Shown here one piece after another: positions 14,389-21,092 of a stretch of 21,092 bases of DNA. Source of the stretch: VGRW01 sp031396695 (GTDB lineage: Bacteria; Myxococcota_A; UBA9160; SZUA-336); contig JANNLG010000257.1 in assembly GCA_031396695.1 (NCBI GenBank), forward strand, positions 1 through 21,092, written 5' to 3'. The position numbers and the translations under genes were made by a program. The notes beneath the pieces were generated by a model. It was given only the letters and a program-made list of their open reading frames with translations, was not told where the DNA came from and ran no database searches. How positions within the stretch are numbered: the first letter of the stretch is position 1; every line of letters starts with the position of its first letter.

Positions 14389-16314
14389 CTAGCCCGGTAC
14401 CGGCTCGGGATCCGGCATCGGCTTCTCGCCGAAGCGGCGGCGCGAGCCGTCGTCCGTCTCCGCGGTCGGCTTCACAGCCGCGCCAGCCGCTCCGCGCACC
14501 AGCGGATCGGGCAGCAGCGGCAGCGGCCGACCCTCGAGCAGGAGCTTCAGGTCGCTCTCCTCGAGCGTCTCGCGCTCGAGCAGCGCCTGCGCGACGCGCT
14601 CGAGCGCGTCGCGATTGTCGATCAAGAGCTGCTTGGCGCGCGCGTAGCGCTCGGTCAGGATGGCCGACATCTCGGAATCGATCTGCCGCGCCATGTCGGG
14701 GCTGTGCTTCGAGGGCGCGCCAAATTCGCGGCCGATGAAGACGGTCGCATGGTCGTCGTCGAGGCTCATCGGGCCGAGCTTCTCGCTCATGCCGTAACTG
14801 CACACCATGTCGCGCGCGATCTTGGTCGCCTGCGTCAGGTCGTTCGATGCGCCCGTGGAGAAGTGGTCGAAGACCAGCTCCTCGGCCGCGCGTCCGCCCA
14901 TCGCACGCGTGATCATCGCCAGCAGCTCGTCCTTGGACACGCAGTAGCGATCCTCGGTGGGCAGCGTCATGGTGACGCCGAGCGCTCCCCCGCGCGGGAT
15001 GATCGTGACCTTGTGGACCGGGTCGCTGTGGTCCTCGAGCATGGCGATCAGCGCGTGACCCGCCTCGTGATAGGCGGTGATCTTCCGTTCCTTCTCGGAG
15101 ATGATCAGGCTGCGCCGCTCGGCGCCCATCATGACCTTCTCTTTGGCGCGCTCGAAGTCGCGCATGGCCACGCAGTCGCCGTCGCGGCGCGCGGCGAGCA
15201 GCGCCGCCTCGTTGACCAGATTCTCCAGATCCGCGCCCGAGAAGCCCGGCGTGCCGCGCGCGATCACGGTCAGATTCACGTCCGGCGACAGCAGGACCCG
15301 GCGCGCGTGCACGCGCAGAATCGCCTCGCGGCCGCGCAGGTCGGGCCGGTTCACCGTCACGTGACGGTCGAAGCGACCGGGCCGCAGCATCGCCGGATCG
15401 AGCACGTCGGGCCGGTTGGTGGCCGCGATGATGATCACGCCCTCGTTCGACTCGAAGCCGTCCATCTCGACCAGCAGCTGGTTGAGCGTCTGCTCGCGCT
15501 CGTCGTGACCACCGCCGAGGCCGGCGCCGCGATGGCGGCCGACCGCGTCGATCTCGTCGATGAAGATGATGCAGGGAGCGTTCTTCTTGCCCTGGCTGAA
15601 CAGGTCGCGCACGCGGCTCGCGCCGACGCCGACGAACATCTCGACGAAATCCGAGCCCGAGATCGAGAAGAACGGCACGCCCGCCTCGCCCGCGATCGCG
15701 CGCGCGAGCAGCGTCTTGCCGGTGCCCGGCGGGCCGATCAGCAGCACACCCTTCGGAATGCGGCCGCCCAGGCGCGTGAACTTCTTCGGGTCGCGCAGGA
15801 ACGAGACGATCTCTTCCAGCTCGCCCTTGGCTTCCTCGATGCCCGCCACGTCGGCAAACGTGACGCGCTGCGAGTTCTCGGAAAGGAGCTTCGCGCGCGA
15901 CTTGCCGAAGCTCATCGCCTTGCCGCCGCCCGACTGCAGCTGACGGAACAACAGGAACCAGAGCCCGATGAACAGCAGCATGGGCAGCCAGCTGATCAAC
16001 AGCGACTGCCACACTCCGGTGTCATCCTGGGCGGTATAGGTGGTCTCGACCTTGTGCTTCTTGAGCACCTTCGCGAAGCGCTCGCCGGTGGCCGGGCCGT
16101 TGGTGGTGAAGCTCTGGTCGTCCTCGAATTTGCCTTCGATGTGCTCGCCCTTGACGGTGATCGCCTCGACTTCACCCGCCTCGAGGCGCGCGAGGAAGTC
16201 GGAGTACTTGATCTCGTTGGGCTCCTGGGGAGTCCCGCCGAACAGGCTGAAGATGGCCAGCAGCACGAACATGGCCATCGCCAGCGTCAGCAGGTTCTTG
16301 TAAAGGTGGTTCAA
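14389..16314 (-). CDS. ftsH: ATP-dependent zinc metalloprotease FtsH
   Basis: A 641-residue membrane AAA+ protease that degrades misassembled membrane proteins and regulators. Two transmembrane helices (about 8-26 and 105-123) enclose a periplasmic domain. The AAA domain has Walker A GPPGTGKT (194-201), Walker B IIFIDEID (249-256) and the second region of homology around RPDVLDPAMLRPGRFDRH. The protease domain has the zinc motif HEAGH (416-420) and the third ligand Asp492 in TGASNDLTQAT. The TTG start is supported by a full Shine-Dalgarno and by the usual MNxxYKN opening. Its neighbours are tilS upstream, as in Bacillus (where hpt lies between), and folP downstream, as in E. coli. No heat-shock operator is recognisable in the 77-base gap before it. 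Confidence 0.97.
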   Translation of the reverse strand: MNHLYKNLLTLAMAMFVLLAIFSLFGGTPQEPNEIKYSDFLARLEAGEVEAITVKGEHIEGKFEDDQSFTTNGPATGERFAKVLKKHKVETTYTAQDDTGVWQSLLISWLPMLLFIGLWFLLFRQLQSGGGKAMSFGKSRAKLLSENSQRVTFADVAGIEEAKGELEEIVSFLRDPKKFTRLGGRIPKGVLLIGPPGTGKTLLARAIAGEAGVPFFSISGSDFVEMFVGVGASRVRDLFSQGKKNAPCIIFIDEIDAVGRHRGAGLGGGHDEREQTLNQLLVEMDGFESNEGVIIIAATNRPDVLDPAMLRPGRFDRHVTVNRPDLRGREAILRVHARRVLLSPDVNLTVIARGTPGFSGADLENLVNEAALLAARRDGDCVAMRDFERAKEKVMMGAERRSLIISEKERKITAYHEAGHALIAMLEDHSDPVHKVTIIPRGGALGVTMTLPTEDRYCVSKDELLAMITRAMGGRAAEELVFDHFSTGASNDLTQATKIARDMVCSYGMSEKLGPMSLDDDHATVFIGREFGAPSKHSPDMARQIDSEMSAILTERYARAKQLLIDNRDALERVAQALLERETLEESDLKLLLEGRPLPLLPDPLVRGAAGAAVKPTAETDDGSRRRFGEKPMPDPEPVPG

Positions 16315-16315
16315 C

Positions 16316-16323
16316 TCACCTCC
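16316..16323 (-). promoter_or_regulatory. Shine-Dalgarno site of ftsH deciding a TTG start
   Basis: GGAGGTGA on the minus strand is a full match to the anti-Shine-Dalgarno core and stands one base before the TTG at 16314 (four bases counted from GGAGG). The strength of the site argues that TTG is used here despite the short spacing. The next ATG codons (13 and 15) lie inside the first membrane helix. Confidence 0.7.
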
Positions 16324-16391
16324 GGTCGAGCGCGTGGCCGGTTGATTTCATTCCGAACTCTCCGGGCCAACCGCTCGAATTCTCTGGCAAT

Positions 16392-17750
16392 CTAACAACT
16401 TCGCGGCGGGCTTGGAAGGCGCACGGCGCGCAACTCGAACGAACTTGCATGGTCCGTCGCTTTCTCGCCACGCCAGAGACCCGGTACCCAGACGATTTCT
16501 CCGCCCCGCTCGACGATCAGTGCTCGCGCCCGCGCAGCTCTTCCCCATCGGGCGCTCTCGAACAGGTCCTTGAGCATTCGCTCGCGCCCGCGCGTGAAGA
16601 TCCGGTCGCCGGCCGTCGGACTGCGCGCCACGAGCGACTCTCGTGGCCGAGCGGGAAGGCGAAGCAGACGGGCGGGAGGGTCCGGGGCGGTGCACGCGTG
16701 CCAGCTCAGACGGAGACCTCGCTCGGGGAATTCGAGCTGACCTTCGCTCGGGAGCTCTCGGCGGACCGGCTCCGGCGGCCGCGGGCCGGGTGCCGGTCCG
16801 AGCCACAGTCGTTCGCGCTCGCGAACCAGCGCGAAGCCGCGCGGCAGCGAGAGCGCGAGGCCCGATCGGGAGTCGCGCAGGAAGGCGTCGATCCGCTCGA
16901 TATGAGCGTGCGTGAGCTCCGCGTCGAGCCCGGCACGCGACGCGATCGCGAGCAGTGCGCGGCCGCGCCGAGCGGCGTCGAGGCCCGCGAGCGTTTCGTC
17001 GTCGAACCACAGGCCAGCGTCGGAGAACGCGAGCCGCGCGTCGAGTCGGGGCTCGAGCTCGCCGAGCAGCGCGGCGTCGTTCTGCGCGGCCAGGCGCGCG
17101 AGCGAGGCCAGGCGCGCGCTCGCCCCGGGCTGGATCGACTCGAGCGCGGGCAGCACCTCCGCGCGCAATCGATTGCGCGGGATCGAGAGATCCTGGTTGC
17201 TCGCGTCGTCGCGGTACGCGATGCCGCGCTCGGTCAAATAGCGGCGCAGCCCGGCACGCTGCAGACCGAGCAGCGGTCGCAGCACGCGACCGCCGTCGAG
17301 GCTCGCGCGGATCGCGGCGAGGCCGGGAATGCCGGTGCCACGCACGGCCCGCAGCAGCACGGTCTCCGCCTGGTCGTCCGAGTGGTGAGCGGTCGCGATC
17401 CCTGCGCAGCCGATGCGGACGCGGATGGCTTCGAGTGCCTGATAGCGCAGCGCGCGAGCACGCGCTTCGGGCGACCGGCCGTCGCGCGCGACAGCATCGA
17501 CCCGCGTGGCGGAGAACGGCACACCGAGCGCCTGCGCCAGGCGCGCCACGAACGCCAGGTCCGCGTCGGCTTCCGCGCCGCGTAGACCGTGGTGGATGTG
17601 AGCCACCGCCACGCGCTGGCCGATACCGAGCAGCGCGTGCAGAAGCGCCACGGAGTCGGCTCCTCCCGAGACCGCGACCAGCAGCTGCGCGGCGCGGCTG
17701 ACGCCGTGTTCGCGCAGGAAAGTCGCGACCGCGCGGTGCACCGGATGCAT
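16392..17750 (-). CDS. tilS: tRNA(Ile)-lysidine synthase
   Basis: A 452-residue enzyme that attaches lysine to C34 of the CAU-anticodon tRNA-Ile, so that it reads AUA. The PP-loop SGGADS (28-33) binds ATP. AHIHHGLRG (50-58) and TAHHSDDQAETVLLR (120-134) are characteristic, as are DASN (182-185) and PRNRLR for tRNA handling. A C-terminal TilS domain follows (about 370-450, with DRIFTRGRERMLKDLFE). The minus-strand frame stays open for 717 more codons upstream, antisense to the kinase gene. The ATG at 17750 starts MHPVHRAVATFLREH, the expected N-terminus. It is the first gene of the long operon and is divergent from the kinase. No clear Shine-Dalgarno is seen. Confidence 0.95.
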   Translation of the reverse strand: MHPVHRAVATFLREHGVSRAAQLLVAVSGGADSVALLHALLGIGQRVAVAHIHHGLRGAEADADLAFVARLAQALGVPFSATRVDAVARDGRSPEARARALRYQALEAIRVRIGCAGIATAHHSDDQAETVLLRAVRGTGIPGLAAIRASLDGGRVLRPLLGLQRAGLRRYLTERGIAYRDDASNQDLSIPRNRLRAEVLPALESIQPGASARLASLARLAAQNDAALLGELEPRLDARLAFSDAGLWFDDETLAGLDAARRGRALLAIASRAGLDAELTHAHIERIDAFLRDSRSGLALSLPRGFALVRERERLWLGPAPGPRPPEPVRRELPSEGQLEFPERGLRLSWHACTAPDPPARLLRLPARPRESLVARSPTAGDRIFTRGRERMLKDLFESARWGRAARARALIVERGGEIVWVPGLWRGEKATDHASSFELRAVRLPSPPRSC

Positions 17751-17870
17751 GGCGGGAGAGTACGGCACGCGCGAGCGCAGCCAAGCGCACGGAACCCTCA
17801 ACACGGATCCCCGCCGGGCCGAATACTGGTGTGACGCGCCGTACCGCGCGAGGCAGGGGAGAGGCGTCGC
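17751..17870. promoter_or_regulatory. divergent intergenic region between tilS and kinase gene
   Basis: These 120 bases must carry the start signals of both the long minus-strand operon and the plus-strand kinase gene, but no convincing -35/-10 pair is visible on either strand. A 7-base inverted repeat, GTACGGC (17760-17766) and GCCGTAC (17838-17844), frames the region almost symmetrically and may be chance. GGGGAGAGG near 17856-17865 can serve as the ribosome binding site of the kinase. Confidence 0.4.
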
Positions 17871-19952
17871 TTGGACGTAGGTGTCTTTCTCGAGCGCGCA
17901 CCCGCTGCGCTCGCGCGCCATGTGCGCAGCGACGACCCGTTCGTCGCGGCCGCGCTGGCGGCCACCGTCCTGACGCTCATCGCGTTGTGGGCCTGGCAGC
18001 GACGGCGACGCAAGCCGCGCAAACCGGCCGATCCCGAGCTCGAGTATCGCCGTCTCGTCGAGAGCGGCGCGTTCGAGCAGGCCGGCGACTACCTGCTCGA
18101 ACGCAATCAGCCCGCGCGCGCGCTGCCGCTCTACGAGCGCTGCGGCGCCAAGCAGAAGCTCGCGCGCGCGCTGCTCATGACCAAGCAGCCGGCACGAGCC
18201 GCAGGCGTCTACGCGCAGCTCGGTCGCCACGCCGAGGCCGCGCACCATTTCCAGAACGCGGGCCTGTGGCGCGAGGCGGGTGAGGAGCTGCTGCACGCGG
18301 GCAGCGGGGAACGCGAGGCCGCCGAGCTGTTCGAGCGCGCCGGCGACTTGGAGCGCGCGGCGCAGCTGCACCAGCGGCTCGGGGACGCGGAGAGCGCGTC
18401 GCGGCTGTTCGCGCGCGCCGGACTCGGCGTCGCGGCCGCCGAGACGTTGCTCGAGGCGCGCGGCCGCAAGCCGCGCTGGTTGAAGCGCGCGGGGGAGCTG
18501 TACGAGTCCGCGTCCGAGTGGGATCTCGCCGCGGCCTGCTACTCCGAGGCGGGTGATCCGCGGCTGGCCGCCGAGCTGTACGAGAAGGTCGGGCGGCACG
18601 CACAGGCGGCCGAGGCCTACGAACGCGCCGGGGTGTACGAGCGCGCGGCCGCCTGTCACGAGCGCGCGGGCCAGCGCGCCGAGGCGCGCGCTTGCTTCGA
18701 GCGCGCGGGTGACCGCATGCGCGCGGCCGAGATGGCGCTCGAGGAAGGCAACCATCTGGCGGCCGCGAGCACCTTCTACGAGGTCGGCTCCTACGAGCGC
18801 GCCGTCGATACACTCCAGCGTGTCGCACCGGGCTCGCGCGACGCGCGGCCCGCCGCGCGCCTGCTCGCGCGCATCTTCCTCGAGAAGGGCTTGATCGACC
18901 GCGCCAAGGAGAAGCTCGGCGCGCTCCAAGGCGACACGGGCTACGCGAAAGACGACCTCGAGCTGCTGCTGCTGCTGGCGACGGCGCTCGAGCGGATCGG
19001 CGACGCCGCTGGCGCGCTCGAGGCGCTCGAGAGCATCTCGAGCGTCGACTCGGCGTACGCCGACGTCGAGGCGCGGCTCGAGCGGCTCTCCGAGCGCGCG
19101 AGTGGCGTCACGTCGCCGTCGCTCGCCACCACCGCCAACGACCGCTACGAGCTGCGCGACGAGATCGGGCGCGGCGGCATGGGCATCGTGTACCTGGCCA
19201 GCGACCGCGAGCTCGAGCGCGCGGTCGCGATCAAGTTCTTGCCCAGCGAGCTGGCCGCGAACCCGCAGGCGGTGAAGATGTTCCGCGCCGAGGCACGCGC
19301 CGCGGCGGCCATGAACCACCCGAACATCGTGCATATCTACGACGTCGCGGTCGTGAACGATCAGCCCTGCATCGTGATGGAATACGTGCAGGGCCGCACC
19401 GTGCGCGAAGTGATGCGGATTCGCGGCTCGGCCGAGCGCCAGCCGCTGCCGCCGCACCGCGTCGCCGAGATCGGGCGCCAGATGTGCCGCGCCCTCGCCT
19501 ACGCGCACCGCTCGAACGTGATCCACCGCGACGTGAAGCCGTCGAACATCCTGCTCGCGTCCGACGGCAGCGCGAAGCTGATGGACTTCGGCATCAGCAA
19601 AGCGCTCGAGACCGGCAACGAAGCGCTCACCGAAGCCAAGGGCACGCCGCAGTACATGCCGCCCGAGCAGATCCTCGGCCACGAGATCGACGGCCGCACC
19701 GACTTGTACGCGCTCGGCATCTCGATGTTCGAGATGGCGACCGCGCAACGCCCGTTCAGCGGCGACGCCGTCGTCGATCAGCAGCTGCACGCGCCGCTGC
19801 CCGATCCGCGCCACCTGCGTCCCGAGATTCCCGAAGCGCTGGTGAAGATCCTGATGCGCGCGTGCCAGAAGAATCCCGACGACCGCTTCGCGTCGGCGCA
19901 CGAGATGGCGCAGGCGCTGGACGCCTTTCTAACGGGTCCCGGCGCGGCGTAG
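17871..19952 (+). CDS. membrane-anchored Ser/Thr protein kinase with helical-repeat domain
   Basis: A 693-residue Hanks-type kinase with the domain order reversed from the common bacterial form. A single membrane helix lies at 24-42 and is followed by the strongly basic WQRRRRKPRKP, so the rest should be cytoplasmic. Residues 63-315 form a helical solenoid of 13-residue units, followed by more TPR-like helices to about 405. The kinase domain (425-690) is complete: GRGGMGIVY (433-441), Lys455 in AVAIKF, Glu474, HRDVKPSN (552-559), DFG (572-574), GTPQYMPPEQ (591-600) and the late Arg672. It should be active. The start is TTG at 17871 behind GGGGAGAGG. It stands alone on the plus strand, so target and signal are unknown; the solenoid probably binds partners. 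No extracellular sensor is present. Confidence 0.93.
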   Translation: MDVGVFLERAPAALARHVRSDDPFVAAALAATVLTLIALWAWQRRRRKPRKPADPELEYRRLVESGAFEQAGDYLLERNQPARALPLYERCGAKQKLARALLMTKQPARAAGVYAQLGRHAEAAHHFQNAGLWREAGEELLHAGSGEREAAELFERAGDLERAAQLHQRLGDAESASRLFARAGLGVAAAETLLEARGRKPRWLKRAGELYESASEWDLAAACYSEAGDPRLAAELYEKVGRHAQAAEAYERAGVYERAAACHERAGQRAEARACFERAGDRMRAAEMALEEGNHLAAASTFYEVGSYERAVDTLQRVAPGSRDARPAARLLARIFLEKGLIDRAKEKLGALQGDTGYAKDDLELLLLLATALERIGDAAGALEALESISSVDSAYADVEARLERLSERASGVTSPSLATTANDRYELRDEIGRGGMGIVYLASDRELERAVAIKFLPSELAANPQAVKMFRAEARAAAAMNHPNIVHIYDVAVVNDQPCIVMEYVQGRTVREVMRIRGSAERQPLPPHRVAEIGRQMCRALAYAHRSNVIHRDVKPSNILLASDGSAKLMDFGISKALETGNEALTEAKGTPQYMPPEQILGHEIDGRTDLYALGISMFEMATAQRPFSGDAVVDQQLHAPLPDPRHLRPEIPEALVKILMRACQKNPDDRFASAHEMAQALDAFLTGPGAA
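18057..18815 (+). repeat. array of about eighteen 13-residue helical units within the kinase
   Basis: Residues 63-315 divide into units of 13 with the pattern xxAGxxxxAAxxY, for example ERAGDLERAAQLH (155-167), SEAGDPRLAAELY (225-237) and ERAGVYERAAACH (251-263). The register holds throughout, apart from one 14-residue unit (141-154) and an 18-residue break (194-211). Period and pattern suggest one short helix plus turn per unit, so two units would make a TPR-like hairpin of 26 rather than 34 residues. The DNA copies are diverged, so the array is old. Confidence 0.8.
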
Positions 19953-19976
19953 CCGCGCCACCCGACTCCGCTCGGG
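19941..19976. terminator. tandem hairpins between convergent genes, possible bidirectional terminator
   Basis: GGCGCGGC (19941-19948) and GCCGCGCC (19952-19959) form a perfect 8-pair stem with a 3-base loop, spanning the TAG stop of the kinase. A second stem, ACCCGA (19960-19965) with TCGGGT (19972-19977), follows directly. No T-run is present, as is common in very GC-rich genomes, so termination is likely but unproven. The hotdog gene ends at 20021 on the opposite strand. Confidence 0.45.
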
Positions 19977-20020
19977 TTCAGCTCGCTGCGCGCCGTGCAT
20001 TCGCGCGGCTTGCCGGAGAC

Positions 20021-20743
20021 TCAGCCGAGAAGCGCTGAGGCGGTGCCGACGGTCACGACCGTTCGCTTCGCGTCGTCCTTCTCGACCCAGATCTCGTACT
20101 CGCGGCGCGTGAATGCGCCCTCGGGGATCTCGCCCTGAAGCTTCGCGCGCGCGCGCACGCGCTCGCCGCCCCACAGCACGTTCACGAGCTTCACGTCCAT
20201 GCGCCCGCCCGCGAGCCAGCCCAAGCCGTGCGCGTTGCCCATCACCTGTGACATCAGACAGGTCGAGAGCATCCCCTGCACGACCACGTCGGGGAAGCCG
20301 AGCTTGCGCGCCTCCTCCCGATCGGTGTGGTAGTTCTTGATCGGGCCCGAGAAGCGCCAGCAGGTCGTGAGATCGACGTGCAGCTCGGCGGGCTCGAGCT
20401 CGGGACCGTCGCCCTCCCCGACCGCGCGCCGCTCCTTCTTCGCGGCGCTGTCGCGATCGACGACGTAGGCGTCGCCCGCCTGCGGCAGATCGGCCAGGAA
20501 CGACTGGTGCGTGCGCGAGCGCACCAAGAGCCGCCCGCTCTCGTCGTTGAAATCGACCTCGTTCACGACGAAATCGCGGTCGCGCTTGCGGTAGCGATCC
20601 ATCACCGTCGAGCGCGTGTGCACGGTGGAGCCCGCGCGCAGCGGCGAGAACAGCTGCCACTCCTGACGCGCGTGCAGGTTTCCGACCAGCTTCTTCAGGT
20701 ACCAGCGGTCGATGTGCGCGTAGACCTCGCTGTGGTAGAGCAG
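20021..20743 (-). pseudogene. MaoC-like hotdog acyl dehydratase, 5' part missing
   Basis: About 240 residues of a double-hotdog protein of the MaoC/acyl dehydratase type. The first recognisable residues are LLYHSEVYAHIDRWYLKK, which in relatives stand well inside the N-terminal hotdog. A second hotdog contains NYHTDREEARKLGFPD and VVQGM, resembling the hydratase block with its His, but Asp of the usual GDxNPxH is not seen (SGPIKNYH). It ends in VVVTVGTASALLG. Such enzymes hydrate enoyl-CoA or related acyl thioesters; the substrate is unknown. The frame stays open to 20860, but upstream of 20743 it only shadows another gene. The start and perhaps 60-100 residues are therefore absent. It may be a deletion remnant or an assembly artefact. 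Confidence 0.7.
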
Positions 20744-20745
20744 AC

Positions 20746-21092
20746 GCCTTGCAGATAGCGCTCGACCGTCGAGTGCTCCCACCAATAACGACGCGTGACG
20801 AAACCCTGCAGCCCGCGGCCCTCGTCGAACAGCGAGCGATAGGCGGTTCGGATCACGCACTGCTCGCCCTCGGGCGGAATGCGATCGAGAAATCGTGGCG
20901 TGACCACGTGGATGCCGGTGAACATCATCGGCTCCGATACCGGCGGTGGCGCCGGCGTTGCGGGCTCGCGACCGAGCAATCGCACGATGCGATCGTCCGC
21001 AGCGAGCTCCTGGCTGCCCCAGCGCGCGGCGTCGGGATCAGGGCGCACCACCATCGTCGCCTCGGCACCGCTGTCACGGTGGGCGGCGAGCA
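20746..21092 (-). pseudogene. sugar-phosphate nucleotidyltransferase fragment, 3' end lost at junction, 5' end beyond window
   Basis: About 115 codons of the middle to late part of an NDP-sugar pyrophosphorylase (NTP_transferase family), which makes nucleotide sugars from NTP and sugar 1-phosphate. Recognisable blocks are GAEATMVVRPDPDAARWG at the edge, FTGIHVVTPRFLDRIP and YWWEHSTVERYLQG. The frame is open to the right edge and probably continues. After GGC at 20746-20748 the family similarity stops; the frame then reads out-of-frame hotdog sequence and ends at a stop at 20695. The ATG at 21054 lies inside the conserved region and is not the real start. The nucleotide and sugar specificity cannot be told. 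Confidence 0.7.

Noticed and set aside
14083..16395. Plus-strand open frame of 770 codons
   Set aside because: Antisense to ftsH, whose protein is complete and conserved; the composition is that of a shadow frame.
18057..18815. DNA tandem repeat or CRISPR-like array with 39-base period
   Set aside because: The period is seen at protein level; the DNA units are too diverged, have no spacers and lie in frame in a kinase gene.
17751..19901. Very long minus-strand open frame (717 codons) continuous with tilS
   Set aside because: It lies antisense to the kinase gene, is rich in Arg, Ala, His and Val as expected of a GC-rich shadow frame, and has no recognisable domain; TilS begins at 17750.
20695..21054. 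One frameshifted gene spanning the right end
   Set aside because: Adding one base would join the frames, but the two sides belong to different families (nucleotidyltransferase and hotdog), so two truncated genes explain it better.

Overview
The window is a compact, very GC-rich (roughly 70%) bacterial chromosome segment made almost wholly of housekeeping genes. All but one gene lie on the minus strand. The protein set suggests a Gram-negative bacterium of the broad deltaproteobacterial assemblage (Myxococcota, Desulfobacterota or Binatota-like). The reasons are the codon use, a diadenylate cyclase inside an ftsH-folP-glmM operon, and a eukaryotic-type kinase with long helical repeats. This placement is inference from gene content; no rRNA or tRNA gene is present to fix it.

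Reading in the direction of transcription, from right to left: at 17750-6249 a long operon-like run encodes tilS, ftsH, folP, cdaA, cdaR, glmM, pdxJ, acpS, nnr (bifunctional NAD(P)HX repair), tsaE, lysC and a small helix-hairpin-helix protein. Its genes overlap or are separated by only a few bases, except for a 77-base gap before ftsH. A second cluster at 5609-1807 encodes a cysteine desulfurase, mnmA, rnc and era. A third cluster at 1687 to the left edge encodes a thiolase and a 3-hydroxyacyl-CoA dehydrogenase that is cut by the edge. Several junctions share the form GTGA, where a GTG start overlaps the TGA stop of the gene before.

Themes: tRNA modification recurs (TilS for lysidine, TsaE for t6A, desulfurase plus MnmA for 2-thiouridine). 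The cdaA-cdaR-glmM block links c-di-AMP synthesis to peptidoglycan precursor supply. FtsH, RNase III and Era add membrane protein quality control and ribosome/RNA maturation. The thiolase and dehydrogenase serve C4 acyl-CoA metabolism.

The only plus-strand gene, at 17871-19952, is an unusual Ser/Thr protein kinase. It has an N-terminal membrane anchor, about eighteen 13-residue helical units, and a C-terminal kinase domain. The right edge holds a puzzling junction: the 3' part of a sugar nucleotidyltransferase gene runs directly, and out of frame, into a MaoC-like hotdog gene that lacks its 5' part.

The observations most worth a second look are an AcpS homologue in which both canonical Mg-binding acidic residues appear to be lost, the 13-residue solenoid kinase, the out-of-frame gene junction at about 20744, a long interrupted palindrome near 5850, and the composite tilS-ftsH-folP-cdaA-cdaR-glmM gene order. 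No CRISPR array, insertion sequence, prophage, tRNA or rRNA was seen. No intergenic gap exceeds about 200 bases.
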